The notes beneath the pieces were generated by a model. The model was not told where the DNA came from and did no database searches. It saw only the letters and a program-made list of their open reading frames with translations. From positions 62,001 through 126,000 of the forward strand of contig NC_015579.1 in the NCBI RefSeq assembly GCF_000253255.1: 64,000 bases of DNA. Direction: 5' to 3'. Numbering within the stretch: position 1 is the stretch's first letter; each line of letters opens with the position of its first letter. Positions 50,353 through 58,072 of this stretch are shown here, one piece after another. The stretch comes from Novosphingobium sp. PP1Y. Lineage in GTDB: Bacteria > Pseudomonadota > Alphaproteobacteria > Sphingomonadales > Sphingomonadaceae. The position numbers and the translations under genes are program-made.

Positions 50353-52629
50353 ATGGCCGAAACCGTCGACCCCATCGAATATGAAGGCCCAGCCGGGGGC
50401 TGGGGCTCGCTCAAAGGCATAGCGCGCACCGAAATCGCGCAGAAAGCCGGGCCCGGCGCGCTTGAGACACTCAAGGAGCAGAACAAGCCGGCCGGATACA
50501 TGTGCAGTTCGTGCGCGTGGGTGAAGCCCGCTGAGCCGCATCCCTTTGAATTTTGCGAAAACGGGGCAAAGGCCACGCTCTGGGATCTCACCAGCGCCCG
50601 CTGTCGACCCGAGGATGTGTCGGCATATACAGTCAGCGAGCTTGCCGACTGGCCGGATCACGACCTGGAAATGTTGGGCCGCCTAACCGAGCCGATGCGC
50701 TATGACGCGGCGAGTGACCGTTATGTTCGAACGAGCTGGGACGAGGCATTCGCGGGAATAGCGGCTGAGCTGCAAAAGCTCGATCCCAAATCGGTGACCT
50801 TCTATGCCAGTGGCAAAGCTGGACTGGAGGCGAGCTACCTATATGCGCTGTTTGCGCGGATGTACGGGCATAACAACCTGCCGGACAGCTCGAACATGTG
50901 CCACGAGACGACATCGGTAGGACTGAAGAAGGTCGTAGGATCGCCCGTCGGCACTTGTCAGCTGGAGGATTTCGACCACTGTGATGCGATATTCTACCTT
51001 GGCCAGAACCCGGGCACGAATTCGCCGCGCATCCTCCACCCGCTTCAGCAGGCGGTGAAACGCGGCTGCAAGATCGTCGTCTTCAATCCCTTGAAGGAAA
51101 AAGGTCTTGTCGAGTTCGTCAATCCGCAAAACCCGCTACAGATGACGGTCGGCAAGCCGACGCAGATGAGCCACCTCTATCTGCAAGTGCGGCCCGGCGG
51201 CGATATCGCCGCGCTGATGGGCGTGTGCAAACGCGTGCTCGAACGCGACGAGGCGGCGAAGGCCGCCGGGGAACAACGCATCCTCGATTGCGCGTTCATC
51301 GAACAGCACACGCACGGCTTCGACGCGTTCCTTGCCAAACTCGGGGCGACGTCTTGGGATGAACTCGAGCAGGCTAGCGGTCTTACACGCGCAGAGATGA
51401 TCGAGGCCGGCGACGTCTATGCCAGCGCCAATACCGTGATCGGTATCTATGGCATGGGACTGACCCAGCATGTCCACGGCAGTCAGTCGATCGGCCTGCT
51501 CGTCAACCTGCTGCTGCTTGGCGGCAATATCGGCCGCAAGGGGGCGGGCTGCTCCCCGATCCGCGGGCATTCAAATGTGCAGGGCCAGCGCACCGTCGGC
51601 ATTACCGAGAAGACAAAACTTGCGCCGGTCGAGAAATATCGCGAGCTGTTCGGACTTGAGACGCCGGAGGAGGACGGCCACACCACAGTGGAGTTTCTCC
51701 AAGCGGTGATCGAGGGCACAAACAAGGGCTATATCGGTCTCGGTGGAAACCTTGCCCGCGCCGTGCCCGATCATGGCCGCGTCCATCCGGCGTGGCGGCA
51801 GATGGAACTGACCGTCCACATTGCGACGAAGCTCAACCGCACGCATTGCATGCCTGGCAAGTCCTCGTGGATCCTACCCTGCCTTGTGCGTGCCGAGGAA
51901 GATATTCAGAAGACCGGCAGCCAGTGGGTTTCGATCGAGGACAGTTTCAGCCACATCTACGGCTCGAAGGGCAAGCGCAAACCCGCGAGCGGGCACCTGA
52001 TGAGCGAGACGGCCATCATCTGCGAACTGGCCAAAGCGACGCTGCCCGCCAATCCACGCTGGACTTGGGACGCATGGCGCGCAGATTACGGCGTGATCCG
52101 CGACCTTATCGCCCGCACTTTTCCAGACGAGTTCCATGACATGAGCGCGCGGATGAATCAGCCCGGCGGCTTTTATCGCGGGAACCCGGCGCATGAGCGC
52201 ATCTGGAAGACCGAGAGCGGCAAAGCCGAATTCACCGATCCCACCGTGCTCAATGCTTGCGGGGTCACTGACAATCCGGGCGGCATGCATCTCGTGACGC
52301 TGCGTTCAAACGATCAGTTCAACACCACGATCTACGGTTATTCGGACCGCTTGCGCGGTCTCGAGGGCAGCCGCATGATCGTGATGATGGCGCCATCGGA
52401 AATGGAGCGGCTCGGGCTGGTGGAGGACCAGCAGATCGCGCTCGCCACTCAATATGCCGATGGTGTGAACCGCCGGGTCGAAGGCCTGGCGGTCAAACCT
52501 TACGACCTGCCTGAGCGCACGGTCGTAGGCTATTTTCCTGAGCTAAACGCGCTGGTGCCGCTCGAATACCACGATGAATTGTCCAAGACGCCAGCGAGCA
52601 AGGGTATCCCGGTAGGCCTCGAATACTGA
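50353..52629 (+). CDS. YdeP/FdhF-like molybdopterin oxidoreductase
   Basis: 758 residues; ATG 50353 has AGGAGA 7 bp upstream. Related to formate dehydrogenase alpha subunits, best matching the YdeP group. The N-terminus has CSSCAWVKP (C51, C54) and FEFCENG (C68), fewer cysteines than the four of FdhF. Further motifs are SNMCHETTS, IFYLGQNPGTNSPRILH, GGNIGRKGAGCSPIRGHSNVQG and a C-terminal molybdopterin domain (LVTLRSNDQFNTTIYGYSDR). YdeP proteins are linked to acid or oxidative stress; the reaction is not established. It lies within the segment flanked by the split IS110 pieces. No fdhD is seen in the window. Confidence 0.85.
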   Translation: MAETVDPIEYEGPAGGWGSLKGIARTEIAQKAGPGALETLKEQNKPAGYMCSSCAWVKPAEPHPFEFCENGAKATLWDLTSARCRPEDVSAYTVSELADWPDHDLEMLGRLTEPMRYDAASDRYVRTSWDEAFAGIAAELQKLDPKSVTFYASGKAGLEASYLYALFARMYGHNNLPDSSNMCHETTSVGLKKVVGSPVGTCQLEDFDHCDAIFYLGQNPGTNSPRILHPLQQAVKRGCKIVVFNPLKEKGLVEFVNPQNPLQMTVGKPTQMSHLYLQVRPGGDIAALMGVCKRVLERDEAAKAAGEQRILDCAFIEQHTHGFDAFLAKLGATSWDELEQASGLTRAEMIEAGDVYASANTVIGIYGMGLTQHVHGSQSIGLLVNLLLLGGNIGRKGAGCSPIRGHSNVQGQRTVGITEKTKLAPVEKYRELFGLETPEEDGHTTVEFLQAVIEGTNKGYIGLGGNLARAVPDHGRVHPAWRQMELTVHIATKLNRTHCMPGKSSWILPCLVRAEEDIQKTGSQWVSIEDSFSHIYGSKGKRKPASGHLMSETAIICELAKATLPANPRWTWDAWRADYGVIRDLIARTFPDEFHDMSARMNQPGGFYRGNPAHERIWKTESGKAEFTDPTVLNACGVTDNPGGMHLVTLRSNDQFNTTIYGYSDRLRGLEGSRMIVMMAPSEMERLGLVEDQQIALATQYADGVNRRVEGLAVKPYDLPERTVVGYFPELNALVPLEYHDELSKTPASKGIPVGLEY

Positions 52630-52661
52630 CGAAGCAAACCAGTCAAAAGGGCGCTGCGCAT

Positions 52662-52907
52662 TCAGCGTTTCTCGGTTTTTTCCTTGATGAATTCCGTCTG
52701 CGTCGCTGCGCCGGATGGGCCGCGTTCCGGGCGATCGCTGGTAGGATCGGGTGCGTCAGGCTCCGGCTTGCCAGAGTCGACCGGGGCGTGGCCATCTGTG
52801 CCGGGCTTGCTGGCAACCGTGAATTTGGCTTCGCGGTCCGTGCGCGCACCTGCGCCGGTGTCGGACGGTTTGTCCGTTGTCTTCGGAGTTGAGCCAGCCT
52901 GTTTCAT
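52662..52907 (-). CDS. Small disordered Pro/Lys/Thr-rich protein
   Basis: 81 residues; ATG 52907 is supported by AAAGGAGA 7 bp upstream. The whole protein is hydrophilic and low in hydrophobic residues (STPKTTDKPSDTGAGARTD, KPEPDAPDPTSDRPERGPSG), ending in KEKTEKR. Probably intrinsically disordered and stress-related by analogy with neighbours such as CsbD-like proteins. Convergent with the YdeP-like gene. Confidence 0.6.
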   Translation of the reverse strand: MKQAGSTPKTTDKPSDTGAGARTDREAKFTVASKPGTDGHAPVDSGKPEPDAPDPTSDRPERGPSGAATQTEFIKEKTEKR

Positions 52908-53011
52908 TGCAACGTCTCCTTTCCCTGTACATGATTGATGAAGGGTGGCAGCCTTCTCGAACGACGGCGCCGCCCCCGGTGATGAGCGGCGCCATCCCGA
53001 CAATTGCTGGA

Positions 53012-53128
53012 TTATTTCGCAGCGCGGGTGCCGGGCTCGTACACCTTTCCTTTGATGTAGCCGGCTGCTTCCTTTGCTTTTCCTTCGATGCTCGTTGCAA
53101 ACTTCTTCGGTCTCAGGTGAAACTTCAA
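53012..53128 (-). CDS. CsbD-like short protein, possibly 5'-truncated
   Basis: 38 codons from TTG 53128 to a TAA at 53014-53012: KKFATSIEGKAKEAAGYIKG, then KVYEPGTRAAK. The A-x-EGKAKEAAGYIKGK pattern resembles the CsbD stress-protein family, though CsbD is usually about 60 residues. There is no ATG, so the N-terminus may be lost at the nearby rearrangement. It is too short for certainty. Confidence 0.4.
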   Translation of the reverse strand: MKFHLRPKKFATSIEGKAKEAAGYIKGKVYEPGTRAAK

Positions 53129-53305
53129 GAATGCCCCCCATCACGGACGGTTCCAAAGGCGATGCTAATTAACTCTAAGAGTAAGATAAAAGACGAAGAG
53201 AATGCACGTATCGCGGGTTCTATTGACGACGATCCCGCCGATATGCTGAGCGGTTTAGTGGTCGCGACTGGTGCCTTGAGTTGTATCGGCCTCTGCTCAT
53301 GCTGC

Positions 53306-53414
53306 CTCCTCCATTCTTGAGGCTCGGCACCAGCCAACCTGGTGCAACCCTCGAACGCAGAATGCCGCAGGAGAGGCCACTCACCTAGTCAGCTCAGGCG
53401 AACATGGGGTCTAA
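53306..53414 (-). mobile_element. IS110 upstream-end fragment, leftward
   Basis: 109 bp identical to 37060-37168 with one mismatch, comprising the left end upstream of the transposase. It stops at CTCCTCC, just before the transposase start. The next part of the element is found at 49990-50076 in the opposite direction, consistent with an inversion of 49.99-53.31 kb. Confidence 0.85.
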
Positions 53415-53874
53415 GGCGAGGGCGGCAGCGGCCGCATGCGCATCGCTATATCATCGCTTGGGACGGTGCAGGAGGCGTTGGCCTCATGGATAACGCGATC
53501 ATTCCGAACCACAGCACTTCGCCTGTTAGCTGTTCGGGATCGAGGTGTTACGCCATGGGGCGACCATGGCGCGCACTTGATCGAGTTTCGCGGGGCTGCA
53601 TTGGAATGTGTGGCTGGCCAGATGCGAGAGATCGGTGAAGACCAACCCATGACCGATCACGGGCTTGCAGTTTGACTGCTCTCACGGATTGCGGCAACGT
53701 CACCCTCATGATTCTTGACCTTCGGCATTTCCGGTACGCCCGCCATGGGGGGCAGCTTCTCGCAGGCATTTAGCCCCGAGTTCAGGTGGATAGCGCCCCG
53801 AACTCGGGGTGAAGGTGAAACTACGGCGCCCGACAGCGGCGCTGCTCCACGCCATCCACCGGAAAGTTACAACC
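53415..53874. other. Unassigned region after IS110 fragment
   Basis: About 460 bp. A rightward frame at 53436-53675 (with WGDHGAHLIEFRGAAL and VAGQMREIGEDQPM) and overlapping leftward frames are open, but neither has a ribosome site or family match. The IS110 end adjoins it, so a gene may have been broken here. A CACCGGAAAG ribosome-type site near 53858 serves the next gene. Confidence 0.3.
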
Positions 53875-54633
53875 ATGCCAAAGTCAGGGGCGGCAAAGCG
53901 GCCGCCAATTCACTTGATCGATGTCGAAGCCGATGCGCTTTCAGGTCTTGCATACTCAGCGGAGAAGCTTGCGCCCGACGTCAGCAAGCTCCTGCTTGAG
54001 GAGATTTTGCGCGCCAAGGTTTTGAAAGCCGAGCGCATCCCGAAAGACGTCGTCACCATGCGTGCCACAGTGAAGTATCGCGATGAAGCGAATGGCACTG
54101 CACGCTGGGTACAATTGGTCTACCCCCGCGAAGCCGATATCGTTCAGGGGCGAATTTCCATACTCACCCTGATAGGCGCGGGCCTTGTCGGTCTGCGCGA
54201 GGGGCAATCCATCCTTTGGCCAGACCGGGATGGGCAAGAGCGGCTCCTGACAGTTATCAAGGTTGTGCAGGGCGATCAGCTTGAGACGCCACAGGTCGAG
54301 GCGAAACCGCTGCGGGCCGAAGGCTTATCCACCCTGCCTGAACCGGCTACCGAGCAACAAACCGGCATCGATGTCATCATCCAGATCGAAATCGATAGGC
54401 GCCAACCAGGCTATCGCGCGCGTTTCGAAGAGGCCGTGCTGAACTGGCCCAATCTGCGAGAATGCCTGCTGCTGTCCAACGACATGAACTATTCTCTACG
54501 CCTTTGCCTGAAGAGCGTGGGAGAGTACGAACACGTCAAAAGCGGCCTGCTGGCAAATTTGCCGGGCATCCGAAAATTGACCGCCAACTTCGTTGTGTCT
54601 GACCTGCTTCGAAGACGGGAGCATCAGGGTTAG
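53875..54633 (+). CDS. Rnk/GreA-type domain fused to AsnC-type ligand domain
   Basis: 252 residues from ATG 53875 (an upstream GTG at 53809 is weaker). Residues about 10-125 are like Rnk, the nucleoside-diphosphate-kinase regulator with a GreA/GreB C-terminal fold: LLLEEILRAKVLKAERIP, VQLVYPREADIVQGRISILT, GAGLVGLREGQSILW. After a linker (about 126-160) the second half matches the Lrp/AsnC ligand-binding (RAM) domain: GIDVIIQIEIDRRQPGYRARFE, NLRECLLLSNDMNYSLRL, GIRKLTANFVVSDLL. No HTH is present. A Rnk-type protein that binds RNA polymerase and senses a small ligand is a fair inference. Not a standard architecture known to me. Confidence 0.75.
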   Translation: MPKSGAAKRPPIHLIDVEADALSGLAYSAEKLAPDVSKLLLEEILRAKVLKAERIPKDVVTMRATVKYRDEANGTARWVQLVYPREADIVQGRISILTLIGAGLVGLREGQSILWPDRDGQERLLTVIKVVQGDQLETPQVEAKPLRAEGLSTLPEPATEQQTGIDVIIQIEIDRRQPGYRARFEEAVLNWPNLRECLLLSNDMNYSLRLCLKSVGEYEHVKSGLLANLPGIRKLTANFVVSDLLRRREHQG

Positions 54634-54846
54634 CGACTGGGCCGAAGGGAAGTTCGAAACCACTGGATCGCCTGCTTTTCTGGATCGATCTACTCGGCGA
54701 TCCGTCCGCCAATCACGCTCTCGCCGAAACCTGGCGTATGGTGTCCGAGATCTTCCGGTTCATCCTCGGCTACGGCGCCCTCGCACGAACCATGACGGGG
54801 CTCTGTCGACTGCCCCGTCAACTCCAGCGAGGGCCCCGTGCAGCAG
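54634..54846. other. Unassigned region
   Basis: No supported gene. Open frames on both strands overlap. The left end directly follows the Rnk-like gene stop and the right end adjoins a truncated gene, so it may contain a deletion joint. Confidence 0.3.
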
Positions 54847-55014
54847 TTACGATGAATGAATGGCAAGTTCCATCGGACTGCCGAGTGGGTGTAAACGCCA
54901 CCGAATTCGGCGATTACCGGCATTCGTCCTCCCCATCATCTGCTGGCACAGATCATCGCCCAATGCTTCGGCGACAGTCTCCAGCATTGCGAGAAGTTCA
55001 CCTCGAAGGCTCAT
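54847..55014 (-). pseudogene. Truncated partner gene of the HTH protein
   Basis: 55 codons from ATG 55014, whose ATGA overlaps the stop of the HTH gene. The start MSLRGELLAMLETVAEALGD looks like the beginning of a nucleotidyltransferase-type partner gene. After about 25 residues the sequence loses this character and ends at 54847. The overlap shows a former two-gene operon. Loss of the rest probably inactivates the pair. Confidence 0.5.
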
Positions 55015-55562
55015 GCGCGCGCCATCCGTTCTTCGAACCTGTCTTGGGCCAGATTTGCTTCGCGCTGATTGCCCAGCCTGATCGCATCGACCAGCGCCAG
55101 CAATTCGTAAAGTCGCTCATCTTTGAGAGCTGCTTCGGGGACAGATTTGAACAATGGCGTTATAGATGACCCTCGCTGGCTTCCTTCGGCGTGAGGCCAC
55201 ACATAGATATCCGCGCCGGAGCTAACGAGTTGCCCTTCGAGCATGGGCGCAGCAAAGCCAGTGGCGACGCCCCGCTGTGGTGCACCAGGTTTGGCGGGGA
55301 ACACATATTTCAGCCCGTGCTGGAGAAATTCGGTAAGATTGCGGCGGTTCACTTTCGGACGATCGTTGGACTTGATGGCCAATTTCGCAGCGATACTGCG
55401 CCGGAGTGATGCGCTTATCTCCGATTTGCTGATGCCCAATGCGCCTTCCAGACTTCGCAATGCAAATGGGTCGGAGCTTACCGGTTCATCAAGGCAGCCC
55501 TGCCTGATCTGGTCTTCCAAACTCACCAGCTTGAGCAATATGACGATGTCTTGGCTTTTCAT
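55011..55562 (-). CDS. Winged-helix/HTH DNA-binding protein
   Basis: 183 residues from ATG 55562 (an in-frame start at 55601 is less likely). The N-terminus KSQDIVILLKLVSLEDQ and the HTH LEGALGISKSEISASLRRSI indicate a MarR-type winged helix. The C-terminal half (GLKYVFPAKPGAPQRGVATG, YELLALVDAIRLGNQREANL) forms the conserved body of this family, which is usually encoded with a downstream nucleotidyltransferase-like gene. Here that gene is truncated. A toxin-antitoxin-like role is inferred. Confidence 0.68.
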   Translation of the reverse strand: MKSQDIVILLKLVSLEDQIRQGCLDEPVSSDPFALRSLEGALGISKSEISASLRRSIAAKLAIKSNDRPKVNRRNLTEFLQHGLKYVFPAKPGAPQRGVATGFAAPMLEGQLVSSGADIYVWPHAEGSQRGSSITPLFKSVPEAALKDERLYELLALVDAIRLGNQREANLAQDRFEERMARA

Positions 55563-55616
55563 GATGAACCCGTATGTCCGCTGTCCTAGGACCAAGGACA
55601 AGCATGCGCTAAGCTA

Positions 55617-55885
55617 TCATGCTGTCAAACACCAAAAACGCGGAACCGTGCGCAGGCTGTTGCGCCCCTGTGCGGGTGCCTGGCCCATTCCGATGCAGCC
55701 ATTGCAGCCGGCCTGATGCAGGCGGGCTCCTGCCTTCAGCAACGCACCAAGCGAACCGTCTTCGGTCAGAGCCACGAGCAAGGTGCGGCTTGTAGGATTG
55801 ATATCCGGCGAAATGCCGTCGGCGATCGTACGATCCTGCACGATGCGAGCGGCAACCGCGAAGTCGCAAAAACCGGGATTGGCCG
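55617..55885 (-). pseudogene. Aconitase gene fragment
   Basis: Reading leftward: FAVAARIVQDRTIADGISPD, TSRTLLVALTEDGSLGAL, then LLKAGARLHQAGCNGCIGMG and RNSLRTVPR. The cysteine-rich GCNGCIGMGQAP is the iron-sulfur region of aconitases. Both ends are missing and the frame closes in unrelated residues (FWCLTA). It is about 90 codons of a roughly 900-codon gene, so it is debris, not an enzyme. Confidence 0.7.
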
Positions 55886-56014
55886 AAGCGTGCAAGCCTA
55901 CCCGCCGTCATGGTTCAATGGGCGGCTGACTTCGCTGCAGGCCCGATGGTTCGACCTGAACTCGCCGTTGGTATCGAACCAGCTATCGCTGGCGCTTTGA
56001 TATATCAATCCAAA

Positions 56015-56045
56015 GAGCCGGATGCGTGGCCCGCATGTCCGGTTC
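56015..56045 (+). ncRNA. Group II intron domain V remnant
   Basis: GAGCCGGATGCG, loop TGGCC, then CGCATGTCCGGTTC form a hairpin: GAGCCGGA pairs with TCCGGTTC, TGCG with CGCA, with a two-base TG bulge. That is the shape and sequence of bacterial group II intron domain V, including the catalytic AGC triad at its 5' side. No reverse transcriptase gene is nearby, so only the 3' tip of an intron remains. Confidence 0.55.
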
Positions 56046-56264
56046 TGAGAGAGCCGCAGCAGAGTAATCTGCTGCGGCTACTCGACCCCGGCGACGGGCA
56101 CGAAGCCGGGGCACGGCTGCGAGACCGCCAGAGGCGGTTTTGCGGCCCGGAAGGGCCAGCGGCTGAGAAGGTGATGTGCGGGCCGTCGCGATCATGGCAG
56201 CAGGTGTGGCGAGAGCGGATGAGCAGCTCAACACCGGCTCGCTATTTGGGCGTCATTGACGTAT

Positions 56265-56616
56265 ATGGTCGCGGTGAAGACCCGTCCGATCACCGTTGCC
56301 GCGACGCACTTTTTTCTGCGCGCGGCCGAGAAGACTTGGAGCGAGGAGGAACAGGCCGCACTGGTCAATTACGTCGCCCATAACCGCTGAGGCGGGCGAC
56401 GTGATCCCCGGCACCGGCGGAGTAAGGAAGCTGCGCTGGGCGCGTTCGGGGAGCGGCAAGCGCGGCGGGGCGCGGGTGATCTATTTCTACTACCACCCCG
56501 ACTGTCCGCTGTACCTGCTGCTGGCCTATGCCAAGGCGCAGGGAACGGACCTGAGCGCGGACGAGAAGAAGGCGGTGGCCGCCTTTGCGGCGACGATCAA
56601 GAGCGTGGTGGATTGA
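56265..56616 (+). pseudogene. HigB-type toxin, frameshifted
   Basis: The first frame (ATG 56265) reads RPITVAATHFFLRAAEK and EEQAALVNYVAHN, then meets TGA at 56388-56390. The next frame continues as EAGDVIPGTGGVRKLRWARS, GARVIYFYYHPDCPLYLLLA and KAQGTDLSADEKKAV. Between AAC and GAG four bases stand where a single proline codon is expected, so a 1-bp insertion breaks the gene. The domain is the RelE/HigB toxin that cuts ribosome-bound mRNA. The antitoxin downstream is intact. Confidence 0.8.
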
Positions 56617-56633
56617 GCGTAAGGAGCATGGCG

Positions 56634-56924
56634 ATGTCGGACTATGGCAAGGACCTGATCGCGGCGATGGAAGAGGCCGCAGCGCACGCCCAGGGCAAGG
56701 GCAAGGTGGCCCGCGTCCATACGATCGAGGTGCCAGACGTGCGCGCGATTCGCGAGGAGCTGGGGCTGTCGCAGCAGGCTTTCGCCAGCGCCTACCATAT
56801 CCCGCTGGCCACCCTGAAGGGCTGGGAACAGGGCCGCCGTCAGCCCGATGCCACCGCCAGCGCCTATCTCTTGGTCATCGCCCGGCTGCCCGACGCGGCC
56901 CGCGACGTGCTGCGCGCGGCCTGA
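56634..56924 (+). CDS. higA: HigA-type antitoxin
   Basis: 96 residues from ATG 56634, chosen because AAGGAG lies 7 bp before it (ATG 56628 would be too close). An HTH is visible: VRAIREELGLSQQAFASAYH, then LKGWEQGRRQPDATASAYL. Antitoxins of this kind follow the toxin gene and repress the operon. The toxin is frameshifted, so it may survive as a repressor or as protection against the other HigB at 60.1 kb. Confidence 0.85.
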   Translation: MSDYGKDLIAAMEEAAAHAQGKGKVARVHTIEVPDVRAIREELGLSQQAFASAYHIPLATLKGWEQGRRQPDATASAYLLVIARLPDAARDVLRAA

Positions 56925-57184
56925 CCGGGCAGCCCTATTTCCGGACCGCTGGAAGGGCCGTGATGCTGACGCATCGGACCCATAATTCGGATACACACCT
57001 CACGCACGGGTGCATGCCGGTTTTCTGCGGGTTTGAGGGGATGTTATCCGCACCCTCGTTCCGGGACGCTTGGCGGGATTGGCAGTTTTTCGCCATTTCT
57101 TGAGAGTGCGGATATCCTTGCACATCTGTTGCCCTTCAGTCTGTGATGGTTGAAGCAAGAGAGTTGCTGTGGTGAAGGAAGGAT
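56925..57184. other. Intergenic region before the acetyltransferase-like gene
   Basis: 260 bp with no supported gene. A GAAGGA ribosome site at its right end serves the next gene; the promoter for it should be here but was not identified. Confidence 0.3.
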
Positions 57185-58072
57185 ATGACCAATCTCCATC
57201 TTTCTCTGGACGTGACCGACACCGTCGAAAGTGCAACGTTCGACCGCTTTTTTGAGGGCTATGAGGAGAACTTCACGCTCCCCGAGGAGACTGAAGATCG
57301 CAGTGGTTTTTCGCGCTGCCTGGCGCTCAATCACGGAACTGAACACGCCCGGTTGGCGCGTCAGTTTGGGGCGTTTCGCGAGCTCTGCGTTGTTGCGCGT
57401 GACGCCCATTCAGGTCAGATGATCGGCGGCGCGAACTTTATCTCGCTAGCACCTGCGGCGCCTGGCCTGCCGGCCACCGCCAATCTCAACTACCTCTATA
57501 TTTGCCCGGCCGCGCGGGGACGGGGTGCCTTGCGGACCTTTATCGGGGCGTTGTCGGATCTGATCGGATCGCTGTTCGGTAAAGACGATGCCGCTGGGGT
57601 CGCCATCTTCATCGAGCAGAATGACCCGTTTAGCATGTCGCGCGAGGCCTATGAGCGCGACTCTGAACACAGTGGCATGGATCAATTCGCGCGTCTGCTG
57701 ATTTGGGCGCGCATGCAGGCCCGCGTTGTCGATTTCCCTTACGTTCAGCCGCCGCTGTCAGATGAACAGAGTGCCGACGATACGCTCGTCTATTCAGTCA
57801 TGGGGATATCTGGCGACCAGATAGATCCGGCCGTGCTGCGCCACCACCTGGCGGGCTTTTTTGGGATCTCGGTTCTCAAGGGCGCACCGCTCGACCGGGT
57901 CGCCGTTGCGACCGAGCAACTGAATGCGCTGGAACGGATGCGGGCGGCGGGCGAGGCGATCGCGCTGCTCGATCCGCTGCCATATCTCAGGGCCCTCAAC
58001 GATCCCGTAGCAGAGCTCGATCGCCCCGATCGCCCTCACAGCATCCGTTCGGCGCTCTCCATGCGCGCGTAA
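57185..58072 (+). CDS. GNAT-fold acetyltransferase-like protein
   Basis: 295 residues, ATG 57185 with GGAAGGA 6 bp upstream. It contains the acetyl-CoA-binding pattern LNYLYICPAARGRGALRTFI with RGRGA in the expected place, and a preceding beta strand IGGANFISLAP. The remainder is helical, with no further known domain. Its 3' end overlaps the convergent 598-residue gene by 37 bp. Substrate unknown. Confidence 0.7.
   Translation: MTNLHLSLDVTDTVESATFDRFFEGYEENFTLPEETEDRSGFSRCLALNHGTEHARLARQFGAFRELCVVARDAHSGQMIGGANFISLAPAAPGLPATANLNYLYICPAARGRGALRTFIGALSDLIGSLFGKDDAAGVAIFIEQNDPFSMSREAYERDSEHSGMDQFARLLIWARMQARVVDFPYVQPPLSDEQSADDTLVYSVMGISGDQIDPAVLRHHLAGFFGISVLKGAPLDRVAVATEQLNALERMRAAGEAIALLDPLPYLRALNDPVAELDRPDRPHSIRSALSMRA

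Noticed and set aside
55910..56383. A 157-codon rightward frame over the intron remnant
   Set aside because: It covers a structured RNA hairpin and the toxin start in another frame, with no ribosome site or domain.
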